From the NCBI RefSeq assembly GCF_032062245.1, contig NZ_DAMBQF010000008.1, positions 44,017 through 108,016 of the forward strand: a stretch of 64,000 bases of DNA, read 5' to 3'. The DNA comes from Soonwooa sp032062245 (GTDB taxonomy: Bacteria > Bacteroidota > Bacteroidia > Flavobacteriales > Weeksellaceae). A model generated the notes under the pieces. That model did no database searches and was not told where the DNA came from. It saw only the letters and a program-made list of their open reading frames with translations. Below are positions 44,446 to 53,800 of this stretch, piece after piece. A program made the position numbers and the translations under genes. Numbering within the stretch: the stretch's first letter is position 1; every line of letters begins with the position of its first letter.

Positions 44446-45057
44446 ATGGATTATCCAAGTAAAGTTTTGGCTAAAGCGGTTGATGAGATTTCTGGACTTC
44501 CTGGCATAGGGAAAAAGTCTGCATTGCGCTTGGCGTTGCATCTTCTTAGACAACCAGCGTCGCAAGGTGTGGCTTTAGGAAATGCGATTCAGAATTTAGT
44601 GACGGATATTAAATACTGTAAAGATTGTCATAATTTTTCGGATAATGATATTTGCGAGATCTGTGCGGATGACAAAAGAAATGCGGAAGTACTTTGTATT
44701 GTCGAAGATGTTCGCGATGTTATGGCGATTGAGAATACGTCAAAATTCAAAGGGAAATATTTGGTGCTTGGTGGTAAAATATCGCCAATGGAAGGTGTTG
44801 GTCCTGCGCAATTGCATATTGATAGTATCGAAAAAAAGCTGGAAACTGGCGAAGTTAAAGAATTGATTTTTGCGCTAAGTGCTACGATGGAAGGCGACAC
44901 GACGGCTTATTATATTTATAAAAAGTTTAAGCAATTTAATGTTCATTTTTCGAGTATTGCACGCGGAATTTCCGTTGGTGATGAGCTCGAATATGCTGAC
45001 GAAATATCGTTAGGAAGATCGATCGTCAATCGTTTGCCTTATAACGAAAAACTATAG
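44446..45057 (+). CDS. recR: Recombination protein RecR
   Basis: 203 residues. The helix-hairpin-helix GLPGIGKKSALRLALHLL near residue 17, a four-Cys zinc finger (CKDCHNFSDNDICEIC, residues 57-72) and a Toprim domain (LCIVEDVRDVMAIE, YLVLGGKISPMEGVGP) are all present. It acts with RecO and RecF (recF at 0.4 kb) in gap repair. The stop is TAG. It is followed 12 bases later by a glycosyltransferase gene. Confidence 0.98.
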   Translation: MDYPSKVLAKAVDEISGLPGIGKKSALRLALHLLRQPASQGVALGNAIQNLVTDIKYCKDCHNFSDNDICEICADDKRNAEVLCIVEDVRDVMAIENTSKFKGKYLVLGGKISPMEGVGPAQLHIDSIEKKLETGEVKELIFALSATMEGDTTAYYIYKKFKQFNVHFSSIARGISVGDELEYADEISLGRSIVNRLPYNEKL

Positions 45058-45069
45058 AAGAAGGACTTG

Positions 45070-45912
45070 ATGGTAAAAATAAGTGTTGTTATTGTTCATT
45101 ATAATGTTGCGGATTTGCTTCGCAATTGTATTTTGTCGATTAATAAATATTTTACTGATGTTAATTTCGAAATCCTTGTTGTGGATAATTTGTCTCCAAA
45201 TGATGATTGGAAGAATTTAATTCAAGAGTTTCCGAAAGTTAATTTCATTGCTTCTCAAAAAAATAATGGTTTTTCGATCGCTAATAATATCGGTGTCGAA
45301 CATGCAAAAGGTGAATATATTTTAATTCTAAATCCAGATACGGAAATCGAAGGTTTTTATATTAAAGAACTTTTGGATTTTGCAGATTCTAAACCGAAAT
45401 TTGGTTGTCTTGGCGTGAGAATGCATGATAAACAAGGTGTTTTCTTGCCAGAGAGTAAACGTTCTGTGCCTGATATGCGCAATTCTTTTGAGAAGTTGTT
45501 TACACCTTTTTCTAAAAAATCGACTGCTAAAACTTATTACCGTAATGACATCGGAGAATTTGAAATCGCTGAATGTGAGGTTTTTACAGGAGCTTTTTTA
45601 ATTGTTAAAAAAGTTGTTTATAGGGAAGTTGGTGGTTTTGATGAAGCTTACTTTATGTATGGTGAAGACATTGATTTGTGTTATACCATTGCACAACACG
45701 GCTATCAAAACTACTATTACGGGAAATATTCAATTCTGCATTATAAAGGTGAAAGCACGATGAAAGATGAAGTTTATCTTCAAAGATTTTATGGTGCGAT
45801 GCAGATTTTTATTGAAAAATATTACAAAAAGCAAAAACCGTTTCAGTATTTCATTTTGAATTTAGGTTTAAAATTGAGACATTTTTATGCTAAATCTAAA
45901 CTTCCTCGTTAG
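45070..45912 (+). CDS. Glycosyltransferase family 2
   Basis: About 280 residues from the ATG at 45070. KISVVIVHYNVADLLRNCILSI starts the GT-A fold, NPDTEIEG near 95 holds the DxD-like metal/nucleotide site, and GGFDEAYFMYGEDIDLCYTIAQ near 200 is the acceptor region. It is rhamnosyltransferase-like and probably builds a cell-surface glycan at the inner-membrane face. It is likely co-transcribed with folA-recR. Its last 17 bases overlap the convergent 175-residue gene. Confidence 0.92.
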   Translation: MVKISVVIVHYNVADLLRNCILSINKYFTDVNFEILVVDNLSPNDDWKNLIQEFPKVNFIASQKNNGFSIANNIGVEHAKGEYILILNPDTEIEGFYIKELLDFADSKPKFGCLGVRMHDKQGVFLPESKRSVPDMRNSFEKLFTPFSKKSTAKTYYRNDIGEFEIAECEVFTGAFLIVKKVVYREVGGFDEAYFMYGEDIDLCYTIAQHGYQNYYYGKYSILHYKGESTMKDEVYLQRFYGAMQIFIEKYYKKQKPFQYFILNLGLKLRHFYAKSKLPR

Positions 45913-46423
45913 ATTTCATTTCGTGTGGAAGTGTCGATTCTTCAGCGAATTTTCTTAATTTTTTCATTTCTTTTTTAGAGAGTCGTTGTCCAATTTGTGC
46001 GGCGATATAAGTTCCTAAAACCAATGCCAAAGCCACAAATGATGCGCTTAATGCCCACGGGAAATCGTTGGAGTTGATTTGTTTTTCGACATAATACATG
46101 GTGAAAAATGTCATCCAAAGTATCGAAAATATAAAGTACAAAAACATGAAAAACGTCCACACAGCCGAGCTTGGCCCAAAAATACCACGAATGTAGGTTT
46201 GTCCATCTTCGATTTCGGTTCTCAAAGCGAGGTTGGGTTTCCAGTAATTGTTATTCTCGTTTTTGACAAAAATAGTAGCAACTTCACGATTGATATTTCC
46301 TGTGAATTCTTTGTTGTTTTCTTTTAAATAGTTTTTTATATTTTCCGAATATTCATCGGGCGTCAAGCTTGTTTTTAGTTTGAATCTTACCCTTGTCCGG
46401 ATGCTCGTAAGTGTATCTTCCAT
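45896..46423 (-). CDS. Membrane protein of unknown function
   Basis: 175 residues: a soluble N-terminal half (about 85 residues) and two membrane helices (AVWTFFMFLYFIFSILWMTFF and ALSASFVALALVLGTYIAAQIG), then a charged tail. No family is recognised. It follows the aspartyl protease gene by one base on the same strand and overlaps the glycosyltransferase end by 17 bases. Confidence 0.75.
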   Translation of the reverse strand: MEDTLTSIRTRVRFKLKTSLTPDEYSENIKNYLKENNKEFTGNINREVATIFVKNENNNYWKPNLALRTEIEDGQTYIRGIFGPSSAVWTFFMFLYFIFSILWMTFFTMYYVEKQINSNDFPWALSASFVALALVLGTYIAAQIGQRLSKKEMKKLRKFAEESTLPHEMKSNEEV

Positions 46424-46424
46424 A

Positions 46425-47768
46425 TTAATGTTCTTCGTAAGGGATTGGGTCTTTTAATTTAATATAGTATATGATTGGATCTTCGTTTCTTTCGACTTCA
46501 ATTTTAATGGTTTTACCTTCTTGTGATTTTAGGATCTTATTAATTTTTGATAAGGTCATGTCTGATGTTTTTTTACCATCAATTTTCACTAAAATATCGC
46601 CTTTTTGTAATCCAGAGAGTTGCGCAGGTGAATCTTTTCGTGTTCCAGCAATAACGAATTTTGGCTTTAATGTAAATTTGTATTGAAAATTTTCTCTGCT
46701 AGAATAGACGTTTTCCTCATTAGTACCGCCAGTGTTTCTAGATTTTGTTTCAACTTCTACAAGGTCTTTTTCCCACGTAAGTCCATCTTGCCTTACTTCG
46801 AGTCCGCTAAGGTCAAACAAAAAAGGATCGTCATAATATTTATTTTTCTTGAAGTAAACTTTCTCGTTTGGATAATCAAAAACCATATTAAATCTTCGGA
46901 AAATCTCCGAGCCGATTGATCCTTTTCTATCTGGCACTAGTTGTAGATGCGCAATCGATGTTGCATCTGGCATTGCGACCAAGGGCGTAATAAATTCGAA
47001 TCTTCCAAAATACAAGCCGTGAATTCTACTGCGTTTTCCGTAAATGTCACCACTAAAACCAGCGCCAAGATAATCATCAATATTTGGGCGATTGTAATTA
47101 AAACCTGGAATTAAAGTTGGGAAAAGCCAAATAGAATCTGTGTTCCCTGAATCCAAAAGTAGTTTAGAGCTTTTCTTTTCGCGTGTCATTTCTACATCAG
47201 CAAACATGTAAGGCTTATTAAGTTCTAGACTTATATTAAAAACTTCATGTTTTTTTACACGTTTTAATAATTTGTTTTCGTTTTGATAGATTCTTAGCTT
47301 TTCGCTAACATAATCAACTTCGATTGGGTAATTTTTAAAAAAAGAGTAACCAATTATCCCATTAACAGGATAGCCAAGGCTTGTTGAGATGTTGAAACTC
47401 TCATCAAGAATGATATTGAGTTTATGCGAAGAATCTATAAACTGGTTGTTGATACTAAGTCTGTTGTTGATCGATCTTAAGGCTTCGATGTCAATGTTTT
47501 CGCCAAGTCCAGTGAATTTTAATTTCTCAACATTTTTAAAATTCACTTCTTTGTTTTCTAAACTAAATAACACGGTTTCTGATACTCCTGTATCGAGAAG
47601 AAAATTAAGATCAACGCCATTAACATTAATCGGAATAATAATAAGATTGTTGACATTAACGAATTTGATTTCAATTTTATCTAATTTTTTATCGACAAAC
47701 TGAAATCCATCTTGCGCATTTAACAAAAAGTGAAATATTGTGAAAACTAAAATTAGCGTGGATTTCAT
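46425..47768 (-). CDS. Exported retropepsin-like aspartyl protease with PDZ domain
   Basis: 447 residues with a signal peptide (LILVFTIFHFLLNAQ). Two retropepsin-type half-sites are visible, FLLDTGVSETVLF (near residue 56) and LLLDSGNTDSIWLF (near 203), each with the catalytic Asp. A C-terminal PDZ domain (SPAQLSGLQKGDILVKIDGKKTSDM) lies near residue 380. It is predicted to act in the periplasm; the substrate is unknown. It forms an apparent operon with the membrane protein at 45896. Confidence 0.9.
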   Translation of the reverse strand: MKSTLILVFTIFHFLLNAQDGFQFVDKKLDKIEIKFVNVNNLIIIPINVNGVDLNFLLDTGVSETVLFSLENKEVNFKNVEKLKFTGLGENIDIEALRSINNRLSINNQFIDSSHKLNIILDESFNISTSLGYPVNGIIGYSFFKNYPIEVDYVSEKLRIYQNENKLLKRVKKHEVFNISLELNKPYMFADVEMTREKKSSKLLLDSGNTDSIWLFPTLIPGFNYNRPNIDDYLGAGFSGDIYGKRSRIHGLYFGRFEFITPLVAMPDATSIAHLQLVPDRKGSIGSEIFRRFNMVFDYPNEKVYFKKNKYYDDPFLFDLSGLEVRQDGLTWEKDLVEVETKSRNTGGTNEENVYSSRENFQYKFTLKPKFVIAGTRKDSPAQLSGLQKGDILVKIDGKKTSDMTLSKINKILKSQEGKTIKIEVERNEDPIIYYIKLKDPIPYEEH

Positions 47769-48009
47769 GTTTTGAAAATACTAATTATTTTCATTAAATA
47801 TGGTTTTTATTTTAGTTAAGTTTTTAAAATAATGCATTATTGTTAAATTTTGATTGTGGAAATATATTGTGAAGTATATAGTTAAAGTTTTAAATATTTA
47901 AAATTTTAACTATCAAATGGTATTCTTTTTGGTGAAGTGGTAATTAATATAAAATATTATTGAAGAGCAGATTTATTTTTAATGATTACTAACTATTAAT
48001 TTTTATGAA

Positions 48010-48849
48010 ATGGAAAATTTATTAAAGGAACTTCAAAAAAGAGGTTTAGGATTAGATGAAGTAGTTTTCGAACACCGTAACAAAGCTTATGGCGCTTATC
48101 AATTGAGACATGATTACGGAAGCAATCTGTCAAAAGCGATGTTTATCGGTATTGGCTTATTTATTAGTGTTGCTGCTCTTCCTTTTATTTTTAATTCTTT
48201 TAAGTCTGAGGCTATTATTGAGGATGTTGTAACAGGTCCTCCAACGATGATTAATATCCAAAAAGATATCAAGGAGCCAACGCCGCCGCAGACTACAACA
48301 CCGCCACAGCAGCAGCAAGTTGTTAATACTGTTGAATATATTGTTCCGACACCAAGTCGTCATGTTGATAAAGAGAAACCAATTGCGTCAACAACCGAGA
48401 TTAATGATGTTGCAATTGGGACGGAGACTGTTGATGTACCAACGGCTTCTAGCGGATATACGCCAATTACGCCGCAAATCATTGGGGCGAGCGATGTACC
48501 AACTGTACCAACTAGTACAGTTCTGCCAAAAGATCCTCACGAAATCCCGTCACATGTGGATGTTGAAGCAAGTTTTAGAGGTGGCTTAGAGGCTTTCCGA
48601 CGTGTAATTGGTGAGAATTTTGACACTTCGGCAGTTGATAAAAGTGGCGTTATCAGTACGGTTGTGACTTTTGTTGTAGAGAAAGACGGCAGTGTTTCTA
48701 ATGTTAAAGCAAAAGGTACAGATACTGATTTTAACCGAGAGGCAGAGCGTACTATTAAAGATATCAGAACAAAATGGACGCCTGCTAAGCTAGATGGTGA
48801 ATCTGTAAGATCTTACTTTAGGATTCCAATTTCTATGAAAATTGAGTAA
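48010..48849 (+). CDS. Energy transducer TonB
   Basis: 279 residues. An N-terminal cytoplasmic segment with the Bacteroidota TonB box-like FEHRNKAYGAYQLRHDYGSN, one membrane helix near residues 43-65 (AMFIGIGLFISVAALPFIF), a Pro/Thr-rich periplasmic stretch (PTPPQTTTPPQQQQ) and a TonB C-terminal domain (VVTFVVEKDGSVSNVKAKG) with FRIPISMKIE at the end. It couples the proton-motive force to outer-membrane receptors. exbB and exbD are not in this window. The 241-base gap upstream (47769-48009) holds no gene that I can see. Confidence 0.93.
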   Translation: MENLLKELQKRGLGLDEVVFEHRNKAYGAYQLRHDYGSNLSKAMFIGIGLFISVAALPFIFNSFKSEAIIEDVVTGPPTMINIQKDIKEPTPPQTTTPPQQQQVVNTVEYIVPTPSRHVDKEKPIASTTEINDVAIGTETVDVPTASSGYTPITPQIIGASDVPTVPTSTVLPKDPHEIPSHVDVEASFRGGLEAFRRVIGENFDTSAVDKSGVISTVVTFVVEKDGSVSNVKAKGTDTDFNREAERTIKDIRTKWTPAKLDGESVRSYFRIPISMKIE

Positions 48850-48877
48850 AAACCTTCTTTTTTAAATATTTAAAATT

Positions 48878-48916
48878 TTATCCACATTAATTTAAAAATG
48901 TGGATAATTTTTTTTA
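48878..48916 (+). terminator. Terminator of tonB overlapping two DnaA-box-like sites
   Basis: An 11-bp stem (ttatccacatt at 48878-48888 with aatgtggataa at 48897-48907) followed by eight T. The stem arms are TTATCCACA and TGTGGATAA, both perfect DnaA-box sequences in opposite orientation. Confidence 0.7.
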
Positions 48917-48964
48917 CATCTATTCCGTTGAATAATAATGCTTTATGTAATCTCTAAACATCCC

Positions 48965-48973
48965 TGTGGATAT
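48965..48973 (-). promoter_or_regulatory. DnaA-box-like site upstream of parA
   Basis: TGTGGATAT matches the reverse DnaA box TGTGGATAA at 8 of 9 positions, 42 bases upstream of the parA start. It is the third such site in 96 bases. Confidence 0.35.
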
Positions 48974-48990
48974 AGCATTTTAAAAAATTG

Positions 48991-48998
48991 TATTTTTG
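48991..48998 (+). promoter_or_regulatory. -7 promoter box TATTTTTG of parA
   Basis: A perfect TAnnTTTG match 17 bases before the ATG at 49016. No clear -33 element. Confidence 0.45.
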
Positions 48999-49015
48999 AG
49001 AATTAATTGAATTTT

Positions 49016-49789
49016 ATGGCAAAGATTATAGGTGTAGCGAATCAAAAAGGTGGTGTGGGCAAAACGACAACTGCCGTTAACTTAGCATCGGCATTAGGTG
49101 TTTTAGAAAAAAGAATTCTTCTTATCGACGCCGATCCACAGGCGAATGCAACTTCGGGTTTAGGCATCGAAGAGGTTAACGCATCAACTTATGATTTGTT
49201 AGAACACAGTGCAGAAGCTAGAAAATGCATCTTGCCAACCAGTTCTCCTAATGTGGATATTATCCCATCGCATATCGATTTGGTTGCTGCCGAAATCGAA
49301 TTAGTGGATCGTGAAAACCGCGAATACATGATGCGCAAAGCTTTAGAATCGGTTAAAAAAGATTACGATTACATTATTATCGATTGCGCGCCGAGTTTAG
49401 GTTTAATAACGATAAATGCATTAACGGCTTCGGACTCTGTTATTATTCCGATTCAGTGTGAGTATTTTGCATTGGAAGGTTTGGGCAAATTATTGAATAC
49501 GATTAAAAATGTTCAAAAAATTCATAACCCAAATTTAGATATCGAAGGTCTTCTTTTAACAATGTATGACAGCCGTTTGAGATTGTCGAATCAAGTTGTG
49601 GAAGAGGTTAATTCGCATTTTCCTGAAATGGTTTTCGAAACAATTATCAGTCGAAATGTTAGGTTGAGCGAAGCGCCAAGTTTTGGAGAAAGTATTCTTA
49701 AATATGATGCCGAAAGTAAAGGTGCGATCCAATATATTCAATTAGCGGAAGAAGTTTTATTGAAAAATGAAAAATTAGTAAAATCTTAA
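49016..49789 (+). CDS. parA: Chromosome-partitioning ATPase ParA (Soj)
   Basis: 257 residues from the ATG at 49016; a TTG three codons earlier in frame is less likely. The deviant Walker A KGGVGKTTTAVNLA is near residue 10, DADPQANATSG near 38, and IIDCAPSLGLITINAL near 123. It moves ParB-bound chromosome origins during segregation. It is followed by parB after 33 bases. Confidence 0.97.
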   Translation: MAKIIGVANQKGGVGKTTTAVNLASALGVLEKRILLIDADPQANATSGLGIEEVNASTYDLLEHSAEARKCILPTSSPNVDIIPSHIDLVAAEIELVDRENREYMMRKALESVKKDYDYIIIDCAPSLGLITINALTASDSVIIPIQCEYFALEGLGKLLNTIKNVQKIHNPNLDIEGLLLTMYDSRLRLSNQVVEEVNSHFPEMVFETIISRNVRLSEAPSFGESILKYDAESKGAIQYIQLAEEVLLKNEKLVKS

Positions 49790-49822
49790 TTATTGAAAGT
49801 TTTTACTAAATCAATTTAAAAT

Positions 49823-50725
49823 ATGAAAGATAAAAAAAGAGCAATGGGTAGAGGTTTGGGAGCTATCCTAAACGCTGAAAGCAAAAGTCTTATCAACACT
49901 GCTCAGGATGCTGGCGCAGAAGATTTGGTGGGGAATATTGTTGAGGTGGCTATCGAAGATATTTACCCAAATGCCAACCAACCAAGAACTTATTTTGACG
50001 AAAAAGCATTGAATGAGTTGGCACAATCGATTACGAATCTTGGTGTTATTCAGCCAATTACCTTGCGTAAAGATGGCGAAAAGTTCGAGATTATTTCTGG
50101 TGAACGTCGTTATCGTGCTTCAAAATTAGCTGGACTAAAAAGTATTCCGGCTTATATTCGTTTGGTTAATGACCAAGAGTTGCTAGAGATGGCGCTTGTG
50201 GAGAATATCCAACGTGAAAATCTAGACGCAATCGAGGTGGCTTTGACTTACCAAAGATTGTTAGAAGAAATTGGTTTAACACAAGAAAAATTAAGTCAAC
50301 GTGTTGGTAAAGAGCGTAGTACGATTACTAATGCGATTCGACTTTTAAATTTAGCACCTGATATTCAGAATGCGATTAGGAGTGGTCAAATTTCTGCTGG
50401 TCATGGTCGTGCCATTATCAGTCTTGAGTCTGAAGTTGATCGCAAGAATTTATTTGATAAAGTTTTAGCAGAAGGACTTAACGTTCGTCAAGCTGAGAAA
50501 TTAGCAACGCTTCTTAAAAATCCTGAAAAAAAGGAAAAAGTTGAGAAAGTTGTTAATCTTCCGAATCATATTAAAAAAGCTCAGAAAACCTTATCCGATA
50601 TTTTTGAAACCGAGGTAGAAATTAAATCTTCGGGTAATGGTAAAAAAGGTAAAATCGTTCTAGATTTTAAAAATGAAACCGAATTAGAATTCATTCTTTC
50701 TAGATTAAAAGTAGATGAAGTATAA
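49823..50725 (+). CDS. parB: Chromosome-partitioning protein ParB
   Basis: 300 residues. The CTPase/ParB N-domain has IYPNANQPRTYFDEKALNELAQSI near residue 52 and SGERRYRASKLAG near 95; the HTH that binds parS is near 165 (TQEKLSQRVGKERSTITNAIRLL). The C-terminal dimer region follows. A start at the ATG at 49823 gives MKDKKRAMGRGLGAIL. I did not notice a parS site in the window. Its end overlaps the next gene by 11 bases. Confidence 0.97.
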   Translation: MKDKKRAMGRGLGAILNAESKSLINTAQDAGAEDLVGNIVEVAIEDIYPNANQPRTYFDEKALNELAQSITNLGVIQPITLRKDGEKFEIISGERRYRASKLAGLKSIPAYIRLVNDQELLEMALVENIQRENLDAIEVALTYQRLLEEIGLTQEKLSQRVGKERSTITNAIRLLNLAPDIQNAIRSGQISAGHGRAIISLESEVDRKNLFDKVLAEGLNVRQAEKLATLLKNPEKKEKVEKVVNLPNHIKKAQKTLSDIFETEVEIKSSGNGKKGKIVLDFKNETELEFILSRLKVDEV

Positions 50726-51344
50726 AATTGTTTGGGTTTTGATGTTGATGCTTTCGGGATTTAGCTTTGCGCAAACTACGACGGACACCATCAAAACTGA
50801 TACTCTAAAAGTCAATTCAGGAATCACAAAAATCGACAAATCTGAGGTTGAGGTTCTTGATGAGATTAACAAAAAGAACGCGCCGCAAGGCCTTGTCAAA
50901 TACAGTCCTATGAAAGCAGGACTGTATTCTGCTGTTTTGCCTGGGCTTGGTCAATATTACAATAAAAAATATTGGAAAATCCCAATCGTTTGGGGTGCTG
51001 TGGGGACGGGCGTTGGTATCGCACTTTGGAATCAAAAAAATTACAATCGTTATCGAAATGCCTTTGTAGCCGAACTTAACGGACAACCACATGAGTTTTC
51101 GAATATTCCTGGAGTTGACAAAACGGTTCTTGGTAATGCGCAAGATCAGTACAAAAGACAACGCGATTATGCAATTGGTATTGCCGGACTTATTTATATT
51201 TTAAATATTGTCGATGCTGTTGTAGACGCGCATTTGTTCGAAGGTCGTAAGGATCCAGATTTGGCGATTTCCCCGACGGTAATTCCTGATCAGTATAGTG
51301 TTCAGCCGACCAAAGCTGGACTTAGTTTTAACTATAGATTTTAA
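50715..51344 (+). CDS. DUF5683 exported membrane protein
   Basis: 209 residues: a signal peptide (IVWVLMLMLSGFSFAQ), a linker, then the DUF5683 core (PMKAGLYSAVLPGLGQYYNKKYWKIP near residue 65) with two hydrophobic segments. The function is unknown. It is regularly found next to parB and dapB in Flavobacteriia. It overlaps parB by 11 bases and precedes dapB by 9. Confidence 0.88.
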   Translation: MKYKIVWVLMLMLSGFSFAQTTTDTIKTDTLKVNSGITKIDKSEVEVLDEINKKNAPQGLVKYSPMKAGLYSAVLPGLGQYYNKKYWKIPIVWGAVGTGVGIALWNQKNYNRYRNAFVAELNGQPHEFSNIPGVDKTVLGNAQDQYKRQRDYAIGIAGLIYILNIVDAVVDAHLFEGRKDPDLAISPTVIPDQYSVQPTKAGLSFNYRF

Positions 51345-51353
51345 AAAATTAAT

Positions 51354-52058
51354 ATGAAGATAGCATTAGTTGGATACGGAAAAATGGGGCAAATTATAGA
51401 CGAAATTGCTCAACAAAGAGGTAATGACGTTGTTGCAAGACTTAAAGAAACGCCTACGCTTGAGTCTTTAAATAATGCTGATGTGGTCATCGAATTTTCT
51501 AATCCAGAAGCGGCTTTTAACAATATTAAATTCTGTCTAGAGCAACAGATTCCTGTCGTTTGTGGGACAACGGGCTGGCTAGAGAAAAAACCTGAAATTG
51601 AGAAAATCGCAATCGATAACGAAACGGCTTTTATCTACGGATCCAATTTTAGTTTAGGTGTTAATCTATTTTTTGCCATGAATGAAAAACTTGCGCAATT
51701 GATGCAAGCTTTCCAAAATGAATATAATTGTCAGCTAGAGGAAATTCATCATATTCATAAAAAAGATGCGCCGAGTGGTACAGCGATTTCAATCGCAGAA
51801 GGTATTATAAAGCATTCCAGTTTTAATTCTTGGAAGTTGGAAGAGACACAAGGTGCAGAATTGGGCATTTTTGCAATTCGCGAAGACGAGGTTCCGGGGA
51901 CGCACAGTGTCTTCTACCGATCCAACGTTGACGAAATCGAATTAAAACATACCGCTTTCAACAGAAAAGGTTTTGCACTTGGTGCGGTAATCGCTTCTGA
52001 GTGGATTGTGCGCAAAAAAGGTATTTTCGGAATGAACGATGTTTTAGGTTTGTCCTAA
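51354..52058 (+). CDS. dapB: 4-hydroxy-tetrahydrodipicolinate reductase
   Basis: 234 residues. NAD(P)-binding ALVGYGKMGQIID at the start, VVCGTTGW near 69, the active-site EIHHIHKKDAPSGTA near residue 137, and GFALGAVIASEWI near 205. It makes tetrahydrodipicolinate for lysine and diaminopimelate, a peptidoglycan cross-link precursor. It is part of the parA-parB-DUF5683-dapB-lepB run. Confidence 0.97.
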   Translation: MKIALVGYGKMGQIIDEIAQQRGNDVVARLKETPTLESLNNADVVIEFSNPEAAFNNIKFCLEQQIPVVCGTTGWLEKKPEIEKIAIDNETAFIYGSNFSLGVNLFFAMNEKLAQLMQAFQNEYNCQLEEIHHIHKKDAPSGTAISIAEGIIKHSSFNSWKLEETQGAELGIFAIREDEVPGTHSVFYRSNVDEIELKHTAFNRKGFALGAVIASEWIVRKKGIFGMNDVLGLS

Positions 52059-52124
52059 AATTGTAACATTTTTTAAATTTGCTTACTAATCATTTAAAAA
52101 TATTAAATCATAAAATAAATTTCT

Positions 52125-53792
52125 ATGGATTATATATTACAATATAGCATTTATGTCTTGATTGTTAGCGTATTGATGGGGCTTTCGACTTGGAAGCTTT
52201 TCAAGATCATGGGTTACAATCCGCTATTTGCATTTGTTCCGTTTTATAACTATCTCATTATTCAAAAAGAAACAAAACATCCGAAGTGGTGGGTTGCTAT
52301 TGCTTATTTTCCGATTGTTGGACCAATTATGATGTCGGTTTTTCATGTTTTTTTAATGAAAAAATTTGGAAAAACAGGACCAGTTAATGCTTTGTTGACA
52401 GTTATTTTGCCATTTATTTTTATGGCGACGGTTAACTATTCCAAAAATCCAGAAATCGAAGAAGAAGGTATTGATGAAGAAGGCAAAAAGAAAGAAACTT
52501 TTATTGGTTCGGTGACTTTTGCTGTGGTATTTGCGACGATTATTCACGTTTTCATCACGCAGCCTTTTGGGATTCCAACTGGATCGATGGAAAGAACTTT
52601 ACTGGTTGGAGATTTCTTATTTGTAAATAAACTTAATTATGGTTACAGAATGCCGATGCGTCCTGTTGCTTTACCATTTTTACAAGGAACTATTTTTGAC
52701 ACTGGACAAAAAGGAAACCCAAAAGATGATCCTAAATCTTATGTTGAAGCCGTTAAGTTGCCCTATTTGAGATTGCCAGGTTGGGAAAAACCTGAGAAAA
52801 ATGATATTGTAGTTTTCAACTATCCCGATGATTCTGTGCACATTGCGACTGATAGAAAAGATCCTTATGTAAAGCGTCTTGTAGCGGTTGGTGGAGATGT
52901 TGTAGAATTCCGTGCGGGAAGATTATTCATTAATGGAAAACCAGAATTTGTAAAAGGCGATCAAGAAGTTCAGCATAAATATATTGTAAGAAGTGCTTCG
53001 CAGTTGGATATTCCGGGTCTTTATAAGACTTTCGGATTTTTACCAGTTGTTGAAGGTCAAGATGATAAAGGCTTTGTGTATCAATTCCAAGGTTTGACGG
53101 ACAAAATCAGAGATGAAATCAAGCAAATTCCTGGTGTTGAAAGTGTTGACGAAGATGTTATGAAACAAGGTTTAGCGTCATTAGCTTATTACAAATATGC
53201 GACTGATGCAACTGGAAATTATATGCGTGATGCCAATGGTTATCCAGTTCCTGCTTCAAGAATTGACTCAACTAACAGTATTTTCCCAGTTAATAAACCT
53301 TGGAATCAAGATTGGTACGGACCTTTAACGATTCCTAAAAAAGGAGATGTTATCAATTTAACACAAGACAATTATCCAGAATATCAAAGATTAATTGGTG
53401 TCTATGAACATAATAAACTAGAAAACAAAAATGGAAAATTCTTTATCAATGGTAAAGAAACTAACCAATATACCGTTCAACAAGATTATTATTTTATGAT
53501 TGGTGACAATCGTGATGCCTCGTTGGATGCGCGTTTCTTTGGTTTCGTTCCTGAAGAAAATCTCGTTGGAAAGCCGATGTTCACATGGATGAGTGTACAA
53601 GGACTTTTTCCAGATGCTAACTCGACTTACCAAGCGGAAAAAAAAATCCGCTGGGACAGAATGTTCAAAGCGACCAATACTGGAGAAGCTAACAAAACAT
53701 CCTATTGGTGGGTTGCAGCGCTTATTCTTGTCGTGTTCTTTGGCTGGGATTACATCATGAAATTATTTAGAAAGAAAAAAGAAGACGAATAA
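52125..53792 (+). CDS. lepB: Signal peptidase I, long Bacteroidota form
   Basis: 555 residues, longer than the usual 250-350. The N-terminal ~145 residues carry several membrane helices. The catalytic dyad is S154 (GIPTGSMERTL) and K250 (DPYVKRLVAVGGD). The usual second half of the fold is seen near residue 460 (YYFMIGDNRDASLDARFFGFV), after a long insertion (residues about 285-450). A final membrane helix (WWVAALILVVFFGWDYI) anchors the C-terminus. It cleaves signal peptides at the inner-membrane outer face. Confidence 0.95.
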   Translation: MDYILQYSIYVLIVSVLMGLSTWKLFKIMGYNPLFAFVPFYNYLIIQKETKHPKWWVAIAYFPIVGPIMMSVFHVFLMKKFGKTGPVNALLTVILPFIFMATVNYSKNPEIEEEGIDEEGKKKETFIGSVTFAVVFATIIHVFITQPFGIPTGSMERTLLVGDFLFVNKLNYGYRMPMRPVALPFLQGTIFDTGQKGNPKDDPKSYVEAVKLPYLRLPGWEKPEKNDIVVFNYPDDSVHIATDRKDPYVKRLVAVGGDVVEFRAGRLFINGKPEFVKGDQEVQHKYIVRSASQLDIPGLYKTFGFLPVVEGQDDKGFVYQFQGLTDKIRDEIKQIPGVESVDEDVMKQGLASLAYYKYATDATGNYMRDANGYPVPASRIDSTNSIFPVNKPWNQDWYGPLTIPKKGDVINLTQDNYPEYQRLIGVYEHNKLENKNGKFFINGKETNQYTVQQDYYFMIGDNRDASLDARFFGFVPEENLVGKPMFTWMSVQGLFPDANSTYQAEKKIRWDRMFKATNTGEANKTSYWWVAALILVVFFGWDYIMKLFRKKKEDE

Positions 53793-53800
53793 AATGTAAT

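Noticed and set aside
48850..49015. Calling this the chromosome origin
   Set aside because: Only two perfect DnaA-like boxes, which also form a terminator, plus one near match; no dnaA gene or skew data in view.
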